This document shows, piece after piece, positions 36,971-52,868 of a DNA stretch of 64,000 nt. The notes beneath the pieces are model-generated. The model was not told the origin of the DNA. It worked only from the letters and a program-made list of their open reading frames with translations, and made no database searches. The stretch's first letter is position 1; every line of letters begins with the position of its first letter. Made by a program: the position numbers and the translations under genes. This stretch comes from Elmis aenea. Its lineage: Eukaryota > Arthropoda > Insecta > Coleoptera > Elmidae. The stretch covers positions 5,890,001-5,954,000 of the forward strand of contig OX393579.1 of the NCBI GenBank assembly GCA_947652605.1, read 5' to 3'.

Positions 36971-38210
36971 ATCCTGTGTTATAGTTGATAACACATGGAA
37001 AACTTATCCAATGGTAAGTTGCTTCGTTGCAAGTTTCAGAACTAAAAATAATTTTGAAGGGGCCAAGTTTTAGAAGAAGGAATGTTGGGGTGCTATTAGC
37101 AATTGCAATTTTGAAACTGGAACGTTTGCAACTTACAACCTTTGGCCTCTTTCAGTGTTTTTCAAGAAGTATGTTAGGATTTGTGTTCAGGAGAGCTGGT
37201 AAATCCCAAATTTAAACCCTATTCTGGGTTCTACTCAACTCAAAATATACAGAGTGAGTCATTAGTGCGGGATCGATCGATTGTGACTAAAAGGATTGAG
37301 ATAGAAAGTTGATTCAAACGCTATTTTATACAGTTTTTTCTTCCGAACACGATAAAAATATTTTCAAACAGCTTATTAAGGGTAAAGAATTTAGCAACAT
37401 AACTTTATCTTGCATGGGAAAATTGTATCCATTTTCTCATAGTTAGGCAAGAATATAAAAATCCACCTTCAAACATTTACACAAACCACCTGAGGGAAAA
37501 AAAATAGCTACACATGATATTTCTGTTAAAGGTTGTCACTAAATAACAAATTTGTTGTTGCAGTTTTATTGCTTTAACACCCACACACATGCAACAAATC
37601 ACAAAGTAAATAAATTCTGCCACAGTGAATTATATTGCAGTGCATAAAACGACTTGCCAGCAGGTGTTAAAATTAACATAGCAACATTTTCGCATTCTGA
37701 CAGCTACATGCTGTAGTGTGTTTACGAAATGTGTTTAAGTAATGTTTTCAAAGGCGATATGTAAGACATTGTACTATTGTCGGACATGTGTACTATGTAA
37801 TTAGCCTGAAACTAAATCCGACTTCGACATAATACAGGTTTTGTTGTCACTTGCCGCCTTTTGTACTTAGGCTGGACGTCTATCGAAGTTGTATGATCAA
37901 CATTTAACAAAACTGAAATATTTAAAGATGGCTAGAAAACTTAAATACTACAGTGAGTTTCGTAAATTCCATTAAGTTAAAAGGTCATGTTTTTATTTAT
38001 AAAGATTGCTTTAATAACTGTTTAGCAAAGTTAATAGTGTCAACTAAAAATGGGTGTTATTGAATTCTTAGTGCCAAAGTCCCTAAAAAACTTTATTGTT
38101 GATCAAAACCAATTTCATAACATGTAAAGGCAAGCAAAGAAGCCAAAGTAATTTGTTGAGACTGAACTTTGATTTGCATGAGTATTGGTGCAATTAATTA
38201 ATGTACTATT

Positions 38211-39679
38211 CAGGGATGGAAAACGTAACATAACGATACCCGATAACGTTATAATAACGATTCAATTATAATTTTTTCTACAATAACGTAACGATATTTT
38301 TATAACGTTATATAACGTTATAATAACCGATAACGTTTCGTTAAAAGTTATTTTGTATCGTTATTCCTTATAAATTAAATTTTTATATGGCGATCTTTTT
38401 ATTTTCAGAAATTAAAATGACAATAAAGTATCTCAACGTAATTTTGTACTATTTTTTAAATTTACATTTACAGATCCCAAAAATAATTTCAGAGTTACAA
38501 ATAAAAATTATTTTTATACAGCATGTTTCTTAAATAATGCGAAAAAAATCGGGAGGTGATTCCTTATCGAAAATTAAGAGGGGTCTTTCATATATTGTTT
38601 TTCCTTTGGGTTTCCTTTCAGAGTTACACCCTCCTAAAGGGGATCGGTAAAATTGGGTTTTTATTTTATTTCTCAAATTTGGATAAATGTGGGAGAATGA
38701 TATTCGGTAGATGTTTTATACTCATTAAAAGGTTTCCCATAGTAATATTTTTAATCATCTCCCACCTTCACAGGGGGCTGAAAAGTGCGACCCCTGTTGG
38801 TTTTTTTATCAGGACTTTTTGGTGGGTTGAAATCTAGCAATTTAATTTTTTTTTGAAAACTTGATTTATTTAGAAGTTTTTTTTATTCTTTAACTGTTCT
38901 CGTTAAACTTACAGTTTTTGAGTAAAAAATTATATGAATGAACATGAACCATCGAATATTCCAATATAAAACAATTCATTTTGGTGGTTACCATGGTCTG
39001 TTTATGTTCATATTGGATAGAAGTGACGGATGTAATTCATTTTGACGTTGACGCGGCGAGAACTCTAAAACGCCCGGCAATTCTACCCAATATGAACATA
39101 AACATAAAATTCACTTATTTAATTTTTTACTCAAAATTGTAGGATTTACGAGAACAACTAACGAATAAAAAAGGCTCTAAATAAATCAAACTAACAAAAA
39201 AAATTTAAATTGCAAAATTTCAACTCACTAAAAAGTTCTGATTAAAAAACCAACAGGGGTCGCACTTATCAGCCCCCTATGAAGGTGGAAGATGATTGAA
39301 AATATTACTATGGGAAACCTTTTGATAAGTATAAAACATCTACCAAATATCATTCTCCTACATTTATCTAAGTTTGAGAAATAAAATAAAAACCTAATTT
39401 TACCGCTCCCCTTTAGGGGGGTGTAACTCCGAAAGGAGACGTCTAAGAAAAAATTGTTATACAAAAGACCTCACTTTATTTTCGATAAGGAATCACCTCC
39501 CAAATTTTTTCGCATTATTTAAGAAACACCCTGTATATCATAATTTATGTAACGTTACATAACGTTATATAACATAACTGTTCATTTTTTTAACGTTATC
39601 TATAACGTTATGTAACGAAAACAAATAATAAATAACGTTATGCAATAACGTAACGATTTAAAACGTTATTCCATCCCTG
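38211..39679. mobile_element. hAT-type MITE with exact 8-bp target duplication
   Basis: The ends CAGGGATGGAAAACGTAAC and ACGTTATTCCATCCCTG are inverted, and GTACTATT flanks both sides (38203-38210 and 39680-39687). An 8-bp duplication and CAGGG-type ends identify a hAT insertion. The interior is rich in repeated AACGTTAT motifs in both orientations. Of its 1469 bp about 1 kb is a second element (38519-39533), so the original MITE was about 450 bp. Confidence 0.88.
38519..39533. mobile_element. Mariner-type foldback MITE, family A, copy 2, nested in a hAT element
   Basis: Same family as 756-1620: CAGCATGTTTCTTAAAT at the left and AAGAAACACCCTG at the right, flanked by TA, with arms containing GTTACACCCTCCTAAAGGGG and its counterpart. 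It lies wholly inside the hAT element. Confidence 0.85.
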
Positions 39680-39771
39680 GTACTATTTATTATGAAAGTG
39701 GTTTAAGCCTATTGCTATTCGTTTGGATTTAAAAATATTGATATTCTACTAAAGTTCTTTGAATTTATATA

Positions 39772-41258
39772 CAGGGTTATTCAAATTCGAGGCCCACCAT
39801 GGGGATCTCGCTTATTATAATAGCTAGAGTATAGGTTTAAATTTGGCAAAGTTGCTAAATTTTGTGCTCATTAATAATCCAAAGAGAAATTGGAAATATC
39901 TCAAACGGTATACGAGAAAATTAGGAAAAACCGGAAAATGCGATTTTTGAAAATCGTCTATAACTCCTTTGGAATTTGAAATATTTTAAATGTGTAAAGA
40001 CATTGCCCAAGCAACTTTTCAGGCCGAATCGAATGGTGGTCACAAATTTTTGCTAGATCGATTCGTTTTGGTTTTATGACAACCAACTTTGTTTTTTCTT
40101 ATGGGAGCAATTTTCGCTATTTACATAATCAAATAGCATTTATTTTTCTGAATCCATTGAGATATCACACATGGTATTTTACTTCTACATTAATTGTCAA
40201 ATTTGAAAAAAAAAACGGTTTTAACAATAACAACTATAAATCAGGTAGGTCGGTCATTTTAGTTTATGTTGTTTCCATGACTACTAATCAACAAACTAAA
40301 AGTCTGTTACTTGTCACATTAATAAATTCGTAAAAATGAACTTTAATTTTTTATTCATTGAATAGGAACTCTACACTGTCAAGTCAACGATATGCAGAAA
40401 CATATCCAGATAGAAGACAACCCTCGCACACATATTTTTGTTCGTTGGACAGAAACATAGGGAAATATGAGGCTTTTGCCAAAATTAGAGAAAAAAATGG
40501 CAGAAAGGTTTCAGATAACAATAAAAAAAAAACATTTTTATTAGAAACATATCCGGAAAAAACACTATTTTCCTATGTTAAACAGAAACTTAAGTAAATT
40601 TGTATAAAGCATGTGATAAAGTATAACAAAACTTAAAAGAACGGTATAAAAAATTCGGAGCATATCGCGTTTTTCTTCATTATTAAAGTTAATATTTACG
40701 AATTTATTAATGTGACAAGTAATAGACTTTCAAAACTTTGTTGATTGGTTGTCATGGAAACAACATAAACTACAATGACCGGCCTACCTGATTTATAGTT
40801 GTTATTGTTAAAAACGTTTTTTTTCAAATTTGACAATTAATGTAGAAGTAAAATACCATGTGTGATATCTCAATGGATTCAGAAAAATAAATGCTATTTG
40901 ATTATGTAAATAGCAAAAATTGTGCCCATAAGAAAAAACAAAGTTGGTTGTCATAAAACAAAAACGAATCGATCTAGCAAAAATTTGTGACCACCATTCG
41001 ATTCGGCTTGAAAAGTTGCTTGGGCAATGTCTTTACACATTTAAAATATTTCAAATTCCAAAGAAGTTATAGACGATTTTCAAAAATCGCATTTTCCAGT
41101 TTTTCCTAATTTTCTCGGTTACCGTTTGAGATATTTCCAATTTCTCTTTGGACTATCAATGAGCATCAAATTTAGCAACTTTGCCAAATTTAAACCTATA
41201 CTCTAGCTATTATAATAAGCGAGATCCCCATGGTGGGCCTCGAATTTGAATAACCCTG
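39772..41258. mobile_element. Long-arm foldback element with transposase HTH remnant, family E
   Basis: 1487 bp, flanked by TA, with termini CAGGGTTATTCAAATTCGAG and CTCGAATTTGAATAACCCTG. Inverted arms of about 600 bp can be followed to TTCGTAAAAATGAACTTTAA on the left and its inverse near 40690 on the right. The centre (40358-40600) encodes part of a transposase N-terminal domain. Related left-end copies occur at 48304. Arms contain GGGGATCTCGCTTATTATAA. Confidence 0.85.
40358..40597 (+). pseudogene. Transposase N-terminal helix-turn-helix remnant
   Basis: Reads STLSSQRYAETYPDRRQPSH followed by TYFCSLDRNIGKYEAF. The pattern Y-x-E-x-[YF]-P-[DN]-RR-x-PS and a later aromatic-L-[DR]-R fits the N-terminal HTH (DUF4817-like) of Tc1/mariner-superfamily transposases in insects. 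The expected start (MNFNNEEKRDMLL) is not joined in frame here, though it survives at 48854-48892 in a related copy and in the right arm of this element. No catalytic domain. Confidence 0.6.
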
Positions 41259-41439
41259 TATATGTGAATTTATCAAACACATAATTTTTTGAGAATTCAC
41301 ATAACCAATAGTCGTAAATAGGCTTAACAATTTTCGTTATCATTAAGTTGTTGGTATCATTAAATTTTAATTATTTCAGTTTTAATATTACTTTATTCAC
41401 ATTATGTTTTAGTTCGGTTTTGTTTATAAATGAGAACAA

Positions 41440-41750
41440 GAAACAAAATACTGTTTCTTAATCTTACAAGGAAGGATCACGATATGTTGTAGCTAGAATC
41501 TGATCAAAGCTGTGTTTATTGCAGCAAGAACATCAAAAATAAATGTTTTGGAAAGTTATAAATGCATCGTGATTTAAAGAGGAAAATAGGGAAAAATCCA
41601 GCCAGCTAGAGTTCTCGTTTTCCACGTTTTTCTTCGGAATCGTTTAGGATAGTATTTTCAAAAACTTTGCGTCATTTTACTTGCAAAGAATTCGCGCCTT
41701 AGCAAACAGCAGAATTTTGATTTTATCTCTGACGGTTTTCTGAAAATGAT
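41440..41750. repeat. Dispersed repeat family C, copy 2
   Basis: Shares GATCAAAGCTGTGTTTATTG, TTTTACTTGCAAAG and TCTCTGACGGTTTTC with 11880-12215, but the first block has the opposite relative orientation. No ends visible. Confidence 0.5.
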
Positions 41751-43394
41751 CAAAAAGTGAATTTTCTTATACAGCTGTCAGTTATTTCATTTTATTTAAC
41801 CGAAAACAATTGTTAATTTGGTTTACACTTAACAAAAACATATACTTTTGATTTTTTTAAATCTATTTTGAATTAAATTCTTATAAAAGTATATTCTATG
41901 CGTGACGAAGATCCTCTTGTATAATTAAACTGGTTCTATGTAATGTAATAGGTAGCAACAAGTTTTTTTGCCACATCAATTGTTATCCTTTATTTGCGGG
42001 AGCACGCAAATGGGAGCGTTTCCAAATACGCATGAACGCCCATTGGAGCTAAACATACTCAAAGTAATTATATTGAAAGGGAAAACACAGCAGGCGGGAC
42101 TTTGAATGTATTTCGGCTCGATTTATGGTATTGAGCAACCAGACTACTTAGCAAAATAGAAAACAATTGAGCCAGATTCGGCTTCTTACTGGAATTTGAT
42201 TGCAAACCAAACACATTGAAATTTTTTATTTTACATACAGCTTTTTTCGTCCTTCAAACTGTAAAGATAAGAAAGTTATTTGACTCGAAATAGCAACCTA
42301 GCCATTTCCAGTAACTTCAAAAATGATCGATTTTAAAGTGTAGACATACCTAATTAATCCTTTTAAGGGCGTTTCTTGTTCAAAATTTATTTCTCTGCAT
42401 AAGTAACTAATTATAGTTATAAGAAAAACAGGCATTTTATGAGCAGCTAATAAATTTTAAAATAAAATAATGGCCTAAATTATGCTCTGAACTCAAAAAC
42501 TTTGGGAATATCACTAGTAAAAACGATTAGATTTTTGGTTGATGCTGGAGACAAAACTGGGGTTTGAAAATAAAGAAGAATTTTAAGAGTTTTAAAAATT
42601 AAAAAGAATCATTCATGAAAAACATTGCAAGTAAAATGTTATCAGGTAACCCCAATATTTCCTCTTGCACATGAACAACTACAAAAGTACTAATGTACCT
42701 ACAGACTTATCAACAATAATTTTTTAGCAGACGAAACCCAAACACTGACCTCATTCCAACACCCCAAATCAAGCCTGTGATATTTTATTTTAACTTCAAC
42801 GTTTTCTTAGACTTTGAAGTCTCAATTAATTTGATCCGTTTCAACTGCAAAAGATTTTATAGCGATTTGCCCGTCTCGTTCCACTTTAGACAAAAACAAA
42901 TGAAAACATAATTAAGCAAAACTTGAGTAATTGAGTTTTGGCGGAGAGTCACTACAAGCCTCCAACCAAAAATTTGTAGCTTTTGTAAAGCATGCAACAA
43001 AAGTTGCTTGTTAATTGCTGTTTCAAAAGTGACGCGCTGTTCTAAAAATATTCAGAAGGGCTTAGCCTTAAGGTCTGATGGACTTTAAATGTTGAAAATT
43101 TGTTGCTTTAGTGAAAAACTATTAACAGAAATATTACTGAAAACAGTCTCAGTTCTATAAAAAATTACAAAAATAGTTGTCTGTACTCGTAATAGCCCTA
43201 CATAAACGCATATTGTTCGTCTAATATTTCTAGTCAGTTTGCCAGTCGCCATACGTTCCTACATATATAGAAACTTCCCGACGTGATGCCATATTCCTAC
43301 AAATAATTATTTATTATACATACATCTAATTTTTGTATTGTTTTAATAAAGATGTTACCTCAAAGTTTGACTTTTATTTGAACACCAATAAGAT

Positions 43395-43760
43395 TTATAT
43401 GAAGGTGCTTCAGATAACATATCCAACATAGGAATCTCGCTTATTATAAGAGATACAAGTTTGCTTAAGTTATTTATTTAATTATAGGTTTAAGAAGAGC
43501 TACAATCTAATGTTAAAAGTACAAAATTTCTCCTATTTCAGAAGTTATAGCAAAAAATAATAAAATGTAGTTTTTTTTTCTTTGTCATAACTTTTTTGTT
43601 TTTATCATTGGATCAGTTTTATTTGTACTTTCTGAAGGAACTTTTTTATATAGAATATAACTATTATTTTTAATTTCTTTAAATCACTTTTCAAGATATT
43701 GACCCTAATTTAATTTTTCTTATGGTCCCATCAACTTGGCTTTGGAATGGTTAAATGTGT
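43395..43760. repeat. Partial MITE of family F
   Basis: Contains ATAGGAATCTCGCTTATTAT followed by AAGAGATACAAG, then sequence resembling the 63085-63662 element (TACAAAATTTCTCC, TTGGCTTTGGAATGGTT, compare CTATTCCAAAGCCAA there). Terminal CAGGGTG is not preserved. Confidence 0.5.
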
Positions 43761-44360
43761 TTTTTTTTTGCTCTTTCCAATGATTAATATTACTGGTTAA
43801 ATGACATCGCAGATTAATATAGTTTATTGGAATGTTTTGTTGCAGTATCATTCATTAATTTGGAACATTTCGTGAGCTATACATTTATTTAAACTTTATA
43901 TAAATTCCTTAATCCCCATAGGCTTAAATTAGAATTACACCAAAAATTGATGATACATTTATTTCGTTGCCAAAACGATAGATGCAATTTTATTTTTATT
44001 TTCTAACTCTTTTAAAGCATAAAATAGTTTTAACACGTTTTGTAATTTTTATTAAACCACCTGTTGATTTTTACGTTTAAAATACCAGAATTTTAATAGT
44101 TTTAACTCTGATTATAAAAAAGTTTGTCAAACATTATCTATTAACTTCTTACAAAGCATTAACTATCGAAATTTTTCGACTCAAATACGATTTGAAAATC
44201 TTCAAGCCGATTAATTCGAACGGACAAGGCATAGATTCGATGAACGCTTACGAGTAGGGACAGTGATGTTTTGAAATTGCCTACAATGATCTGTCAGTTG
44301 CTTGTTTATGTCGTGTTTTAGGTTAAATTGTAACAAAATAGTAAATATGCATATTTAAAA

Positions 44361-48181
<3,821 letters not shown>

Positions 48182-48303
48182 AAGAAGTGATAAGTGTTAA
48201 GTCTGATTTAGCTGAATTTTAATATAATTGTAAGTAAAATTTTTAATTTAAAATAACTCGTGATTTTAAAGTATTAGTTTTTATTGTGCGAATGTGTACA
48301 TAT

Positions 48304-48930
48304 ACAGGGTGTTTGAAATTCGAGTTTAAGCATGGGTATCTAGCTTATTATAATAGCTAGAGTATAGGTTTAAATTTGGCAAAGTTGCTAAATTTGGTGC
48401 TCATTAATGATCCAAAGAGAAATTGGAAATATCTCAAACGGTATCCGAGAAAATTAGAAAAAACTGGAAAATACGATTTTTGAAAATTGTCTATTACTCC
48501 TTTGGAGTATGAAATATTTTAAATGTGTAAAGACATTGCCCAAGCAACTTTTCAAGCCGAATCGAATGGTGCACAAATTTTTTCTAGATCGATTCGTTTT
48601 TGTTTTATGACAACCAACTTTATTTTTTCTTATGGGCGCAATTTTTGCTATTTACATTATCAAATAGCATTTATTTTTCTGAATCCATTGATGTATCACA
48701 CATGGTATTTTACTTTTTCTTTCATTGTCAAATTTCAAAAAATACGTTTTAAACAAACAATAACCATTATAAATCAGGTTGGCCGGTCATTGTAGTTTAT
48801 GTTTGACAACCGATCAACAAACTAAAAGTTTTGAAGGCCTGTTAGTCGTAAAAATGAACTTTAATAATGAAGAAAAACGCGATATGCTGCTCATAACAAA
48901 AAACAAACAGATCAGATGCCATTATGGTCA
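48304..48930. mobile_element. Family E foldback element, left-arm copy
   Basis: Starts CAGGGTGTTTGAAATTCGAG and follows the left arm of 39772-41258 closely (AGAGTATAGGTTTAAATTTG, AAGACATTGCCCAAGCAACT, TTATCAAATAGCATTTATTT). It runs into the transposase start ATGAACTTTAATAATGAAG (MNFNNEEKRDMLL). The other arm is not evident; a degraded CACCCTGTGTA near 49005 may be its end. Confidence 0.65.
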
Positions 48931-51799
48931 TAACCAAAATTTCAGATCAATACTCTTTTTCATTCTTCATATATTTCTAATGTACGGTCCCAATCAATCA
49001 CCCTGTGTATTCAAAAGTATTTAAAATTTGTAGCTCAAGTCACTTCCTAAAACTCCTATTTAAAACTTTTTTTTGTAAAGTTATTACACTTTTATACACA
49101 CTGTATATTACAAAAGAGTTTCAACATGAAAGTTGATAGCATTGCTCCAAAATATTTCATAATAAAAATATTTTTAATAGTATAGATTTAGAATGTTCCA
49201 TAACAGTTGAACGTGTATTAACTTTGTTATTTTAAATGCGAGACCCCCTGTGTGACTGCATTTTTGAAATATTCCGTCAATTTCCCTTAAAATAAGATCA
49301 CAGCATTGCAATAAATCTTAACATTATTATTTTTATTTTAATACAATTTTTATAAAATGTTTTGAACATGCAACACTTACTTAAAACATGTCTAGTTATT
49401 TATTATTAAAAGGAGATTTTTTAAAGTAATTTCATGTCATTTTTGTAAAAAGTTGATCATGAATGATTTTAATTTTAAGAACATCAACTAAAATGGGATA
49501 ATTAGTTTAATCAATAAACAATTCGAATCTTAATTTATATTTAGTAAACTTTACAATATTCTTTCACTTTTTAAATGTTATGTACTGTTTTCTGTACAAA
49601 AACTTATTTATATTTAATAAATTTTAAGCAAAAATAGTTTGTAATTTTTGTATATTTTTAAGTTGGAGAAATTATGTCAAGTTTATCGCTAAAGCACGTC
49701 GGACTATTCCTGACGAAATCTAGAAGAGCATTTGGAACAGATTGCAGTCATCAAAAATGTAAGTGGTTCATCTAATTTTAGGGTTACTAACCTGGGGATC
49801 TCTTTTATTATTGGAGATAAACACTAACTTTAAATTGGGCAAATTTGCAATAAATTGGGCAAATTTGCAACATCCTAAGATTTTTAAAACATCTGCGAAG
49901 AACCTGTGGAAGTAAAAAAAATACAATAAATAAAGCTACAGTTTTTTTAATGATTTATTTATTTTGTGTATTATTTGGTTCTAACAATGGTGACATACGA
50001 CAATGTTTGATGTAATTTTTTGTTTGTAAACTTACAACTTTCGAATAAATAATAAAAATTTAAAATCAGGTTAAAAAGATCTACTGGGTAATAATCACAG
50101 AGCAAATTATAAAAATTAATTACAGTATCGTGAAAATTTGTTATATAAAAGTTTGTATACAAATAGCATCTATGCAACTAGATAGACTTTGGCGAAAAGA
50201 CTCAGTTAAAAATACAAATCAATATAAAATATGGCTACAATATTTTTTCACACAATCAAATAATAACCTAGGAGGCTATTGCTATCTAGGTTTTTATTAT
50301 TTAAATTCTAGAGGGGCATCTCCAACTGATCAATGGTAACTAATGCAATAAATACATTACCTAACTGTTATATATTAATATTTATGTGCAGTGAACCTTC
50401 GACACATGTAGATTTGATTTTTGCAAGAACTTTTTAAAAACGAAATTTTTAAAATTAAAAATTTGTCTGGAAGAAAGTCCCATCTCTATCTGTCATTTGG
50501 CGAATGTTCACTGTGAATAAGAAATAATCTACTCACAAAAAAATATTGGCAAATAAAACAAAAGGTTAACATACTATATCATCCATGTAAAGAAATTAGT
50601 TTCATATATATTTTAGTCTTGCTGAAAAGTCTTATAAAAAAAGTTGTATAGTTATTTTTAAATTTTGAACTCCATTTTTTAATAAAAACTTGCACTCTGC
50701 ATTTTCTTTGCTTCCATTTAATTTTTTTTTGTTGATAAGCAAATACCAGTGTGGACACAAAAAAATAACTTTTTTATGGACCACTCTGTATATTCACCAT
50801 TTTTTGGAAATAAAATACTGCACAAGAATGCAAGTTTTTCTTTAAATAAATTATTTTAAACAGCCAATTGAAACAAACTTTTCAGGAACGTTTAATTAGG
50901 CAGTGGACAATAAAATTATTTATAATATTCAAATATACTTTGGCATAACGTTTTGTTTTTGAAAAATTTGCACAGGTAACCAATGAAAATCACAATTATT
51001 TTACCAACTTATTCATTTGTACTTTTTGTGGTATGTTTGAAAGTGTTGCAGACTAATGTTAGGATGACATTATATAAAATTTGTACAGAATCAACTTACA
51101 CGAATAATATTATATCAGTGACTGGTTTGGTTTACTGTTAATTCCACATGAGTTTTAAAGATTTTTTAATTTGCCCTCCTACACCTAACAGTAGAAAGAC
51201 TCATGACTAAATAATAAAAGTAATAATTTGCCAAAAAAATAAGCAAATTAACATAATAAGCCTCATAAATCAATTTTAGGTCCCAATTGTTTGAATATAT
51301 TTTCAGTTCATCTTAAAACATCCTTAAAACTCGCATGGAGTTAAAAGTAAATCGTACCCTGCATTCTTAAACTTACAAAAAAATGAGTATTCAAAAATGA
51401 GTTATTACTTGGTAACATGTCATGGAAACAACTTCAATAAAATCATCAAAGCCGTACTTAGCTACAAGTTATTAAAGTAGCAAATTATAGGCCAAAAACT
51501 ATTGGTCACTTGTTAAAAGTGCAACTGTAAGTAAAATCGTATTTCGAGTTTCGAGTATTGTGATTTGACTTTTATGTTTAAAATACGACTTTACTCACAG
51601 TTACATGTCATACGAAAACGGCACTGAAAATGTCTATTAGAAAACCGTGTCCAATATAGAGAGCCAATAAAATCTAGTTTGCAAGAAATTAAACAAAATG
51701 CAATATAAATCATAGATAAAATACCACAGAAATCATGCTTTACCTTAGCAACCGACACATAGCAGCCTTACAAAATAACTACAAGTCTATTAAAATATT

Positions 51800-52560
51800 A
51801 TAACAGTATAAAATATAGATAAGATTAATTCAGCAACCACACCATATCCTAGCAATCAATTCACAGCAGCCTTCCAACATTTGCTAATATCAATCAAAAT
51901 ATCATTACAGTATAAAATATGGATAAAATTATCATAGCAACCACACTCATACCCTAGCAACCAATTCATAGCATCCACATTTAAACCCTACCAATCAATT
52001 CACAGCAACCTGCAGCATAGTTACAAAAATCTATTAAAATATTGATACAGTATTAAATAAGCATAAAATTACCATAGCAACCACACTCATACCTAGCAAC
52101 CACACTCATACCTAGCAATTAATTCACAGCAGCGTTCCAACATTTTCAAAAATCAATCGAAATATCATTACAGTATCAAATATGGATAAAATTATCATAG
52201 CAACCACACTCATACCCTAGCAACCAATTCACAGCATCCACACTTAAACCCTAGCAACCAATTCACAGCAGCCTTGCAACATAGTTACAAAAATCTATTA
52301 AAATTTTGTTAAAGTATAAAATATGGATAAAATTACCATAGCAACCACACTCATACCCTAGCAACCAATTCACAGCATCCACACTTAAACCCTAGCAACC
52401 AATTCACAGCAGCCTTGCAACATAGTTACAAAAATCTATTAAAATATTGTTAATGTATAAAATACGGATAAAATTACCATAGCAACCACACTCATACCCT
52501 AGCAACCAATTCACAGCAGCCTTCCAAGAGAGTTACAAAAATCAGTTAAAACATTATTAC
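51800..52560. repeat. Tandem array with X-box-like motif in each unit
   Basis: Units of mostly about 141 bp with CATAGCAACCACACTCATAC, CCTAGCAACCAATTCACAGC, CATAGTTACAAAAATCTATT and a TATAAAATATGGATAAAATT block. The 14-mer ATTACCATAGCAAC or ATTATCATAGCAAC occurs at 51928, 52068, 52191, 52332 and 52473 and fits RYYNYYATRRNRAC at every position. A more degenerate unit precedes. No coding content. Confidence 0.85.
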
Positions 52561-52868
52561 AACTTTTTTGTACTTACATTAGCAAGAAAACTCAAAATTT
52601 TGAAGACCTGTGCACGTTCTTTTCTTCTACAGATTTTCAGTGCCGTTCTCGTACATGAGAAATCACATTTTATAGTTAAGATGAATGATCCGAATACGCT
52701 GACATACGACAATTCCTACAAACACATTCCACACTGCAACGACTACACTACATATATCACACGAACATCCCTCCACGTTTCTAATCCTTATGAGTAATAA
52801 TATCATAAGTTGCTTTTAACAATCACATAAAATTTATAAAATGTCTTTTAAATAACGTAATGGTTAAC

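Larger units (their letters stand above)
36868..44360. other. Intergenic region between ETHR and the zinc-finger gene
   Basis: Contains the ETHR 3' end, a hAT element with a nested foldback (38211-39679), a long foldback with transposase remnant (39772-41258), a dispersed repeat (41440-41750) and a partial MITE (43395-43760). The rest is AT-rich; no further gene was found. The last 150 bases before 44361 would hold the 5'UTR and promoter of the zinc-finger gene. Confidence 0.6.
48182..52868. other. Intergenic region between the zinc-finger gene and the hexosaminidase gene
   Basis: The two genes converge here, so both 3' ends lie in this region. It contains a family E element fragment (48304-48930), a partial family F-like motif near 49790, and the X-box tandem array (51800-52560). 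Between about 50.4 and 51.7 kb I see only AT-rich sequence without supported features. Confidence 0.6.

Noticed and set aside
38556..39464. Frames of 78-93 codons on both strands (KLRGVFHILFF, SATPVGFLIRTF), also at 760-1458
   Set aside because: They follow the inverted arms of a foldback MITE and appear on both strands and in both copies; no protein features.
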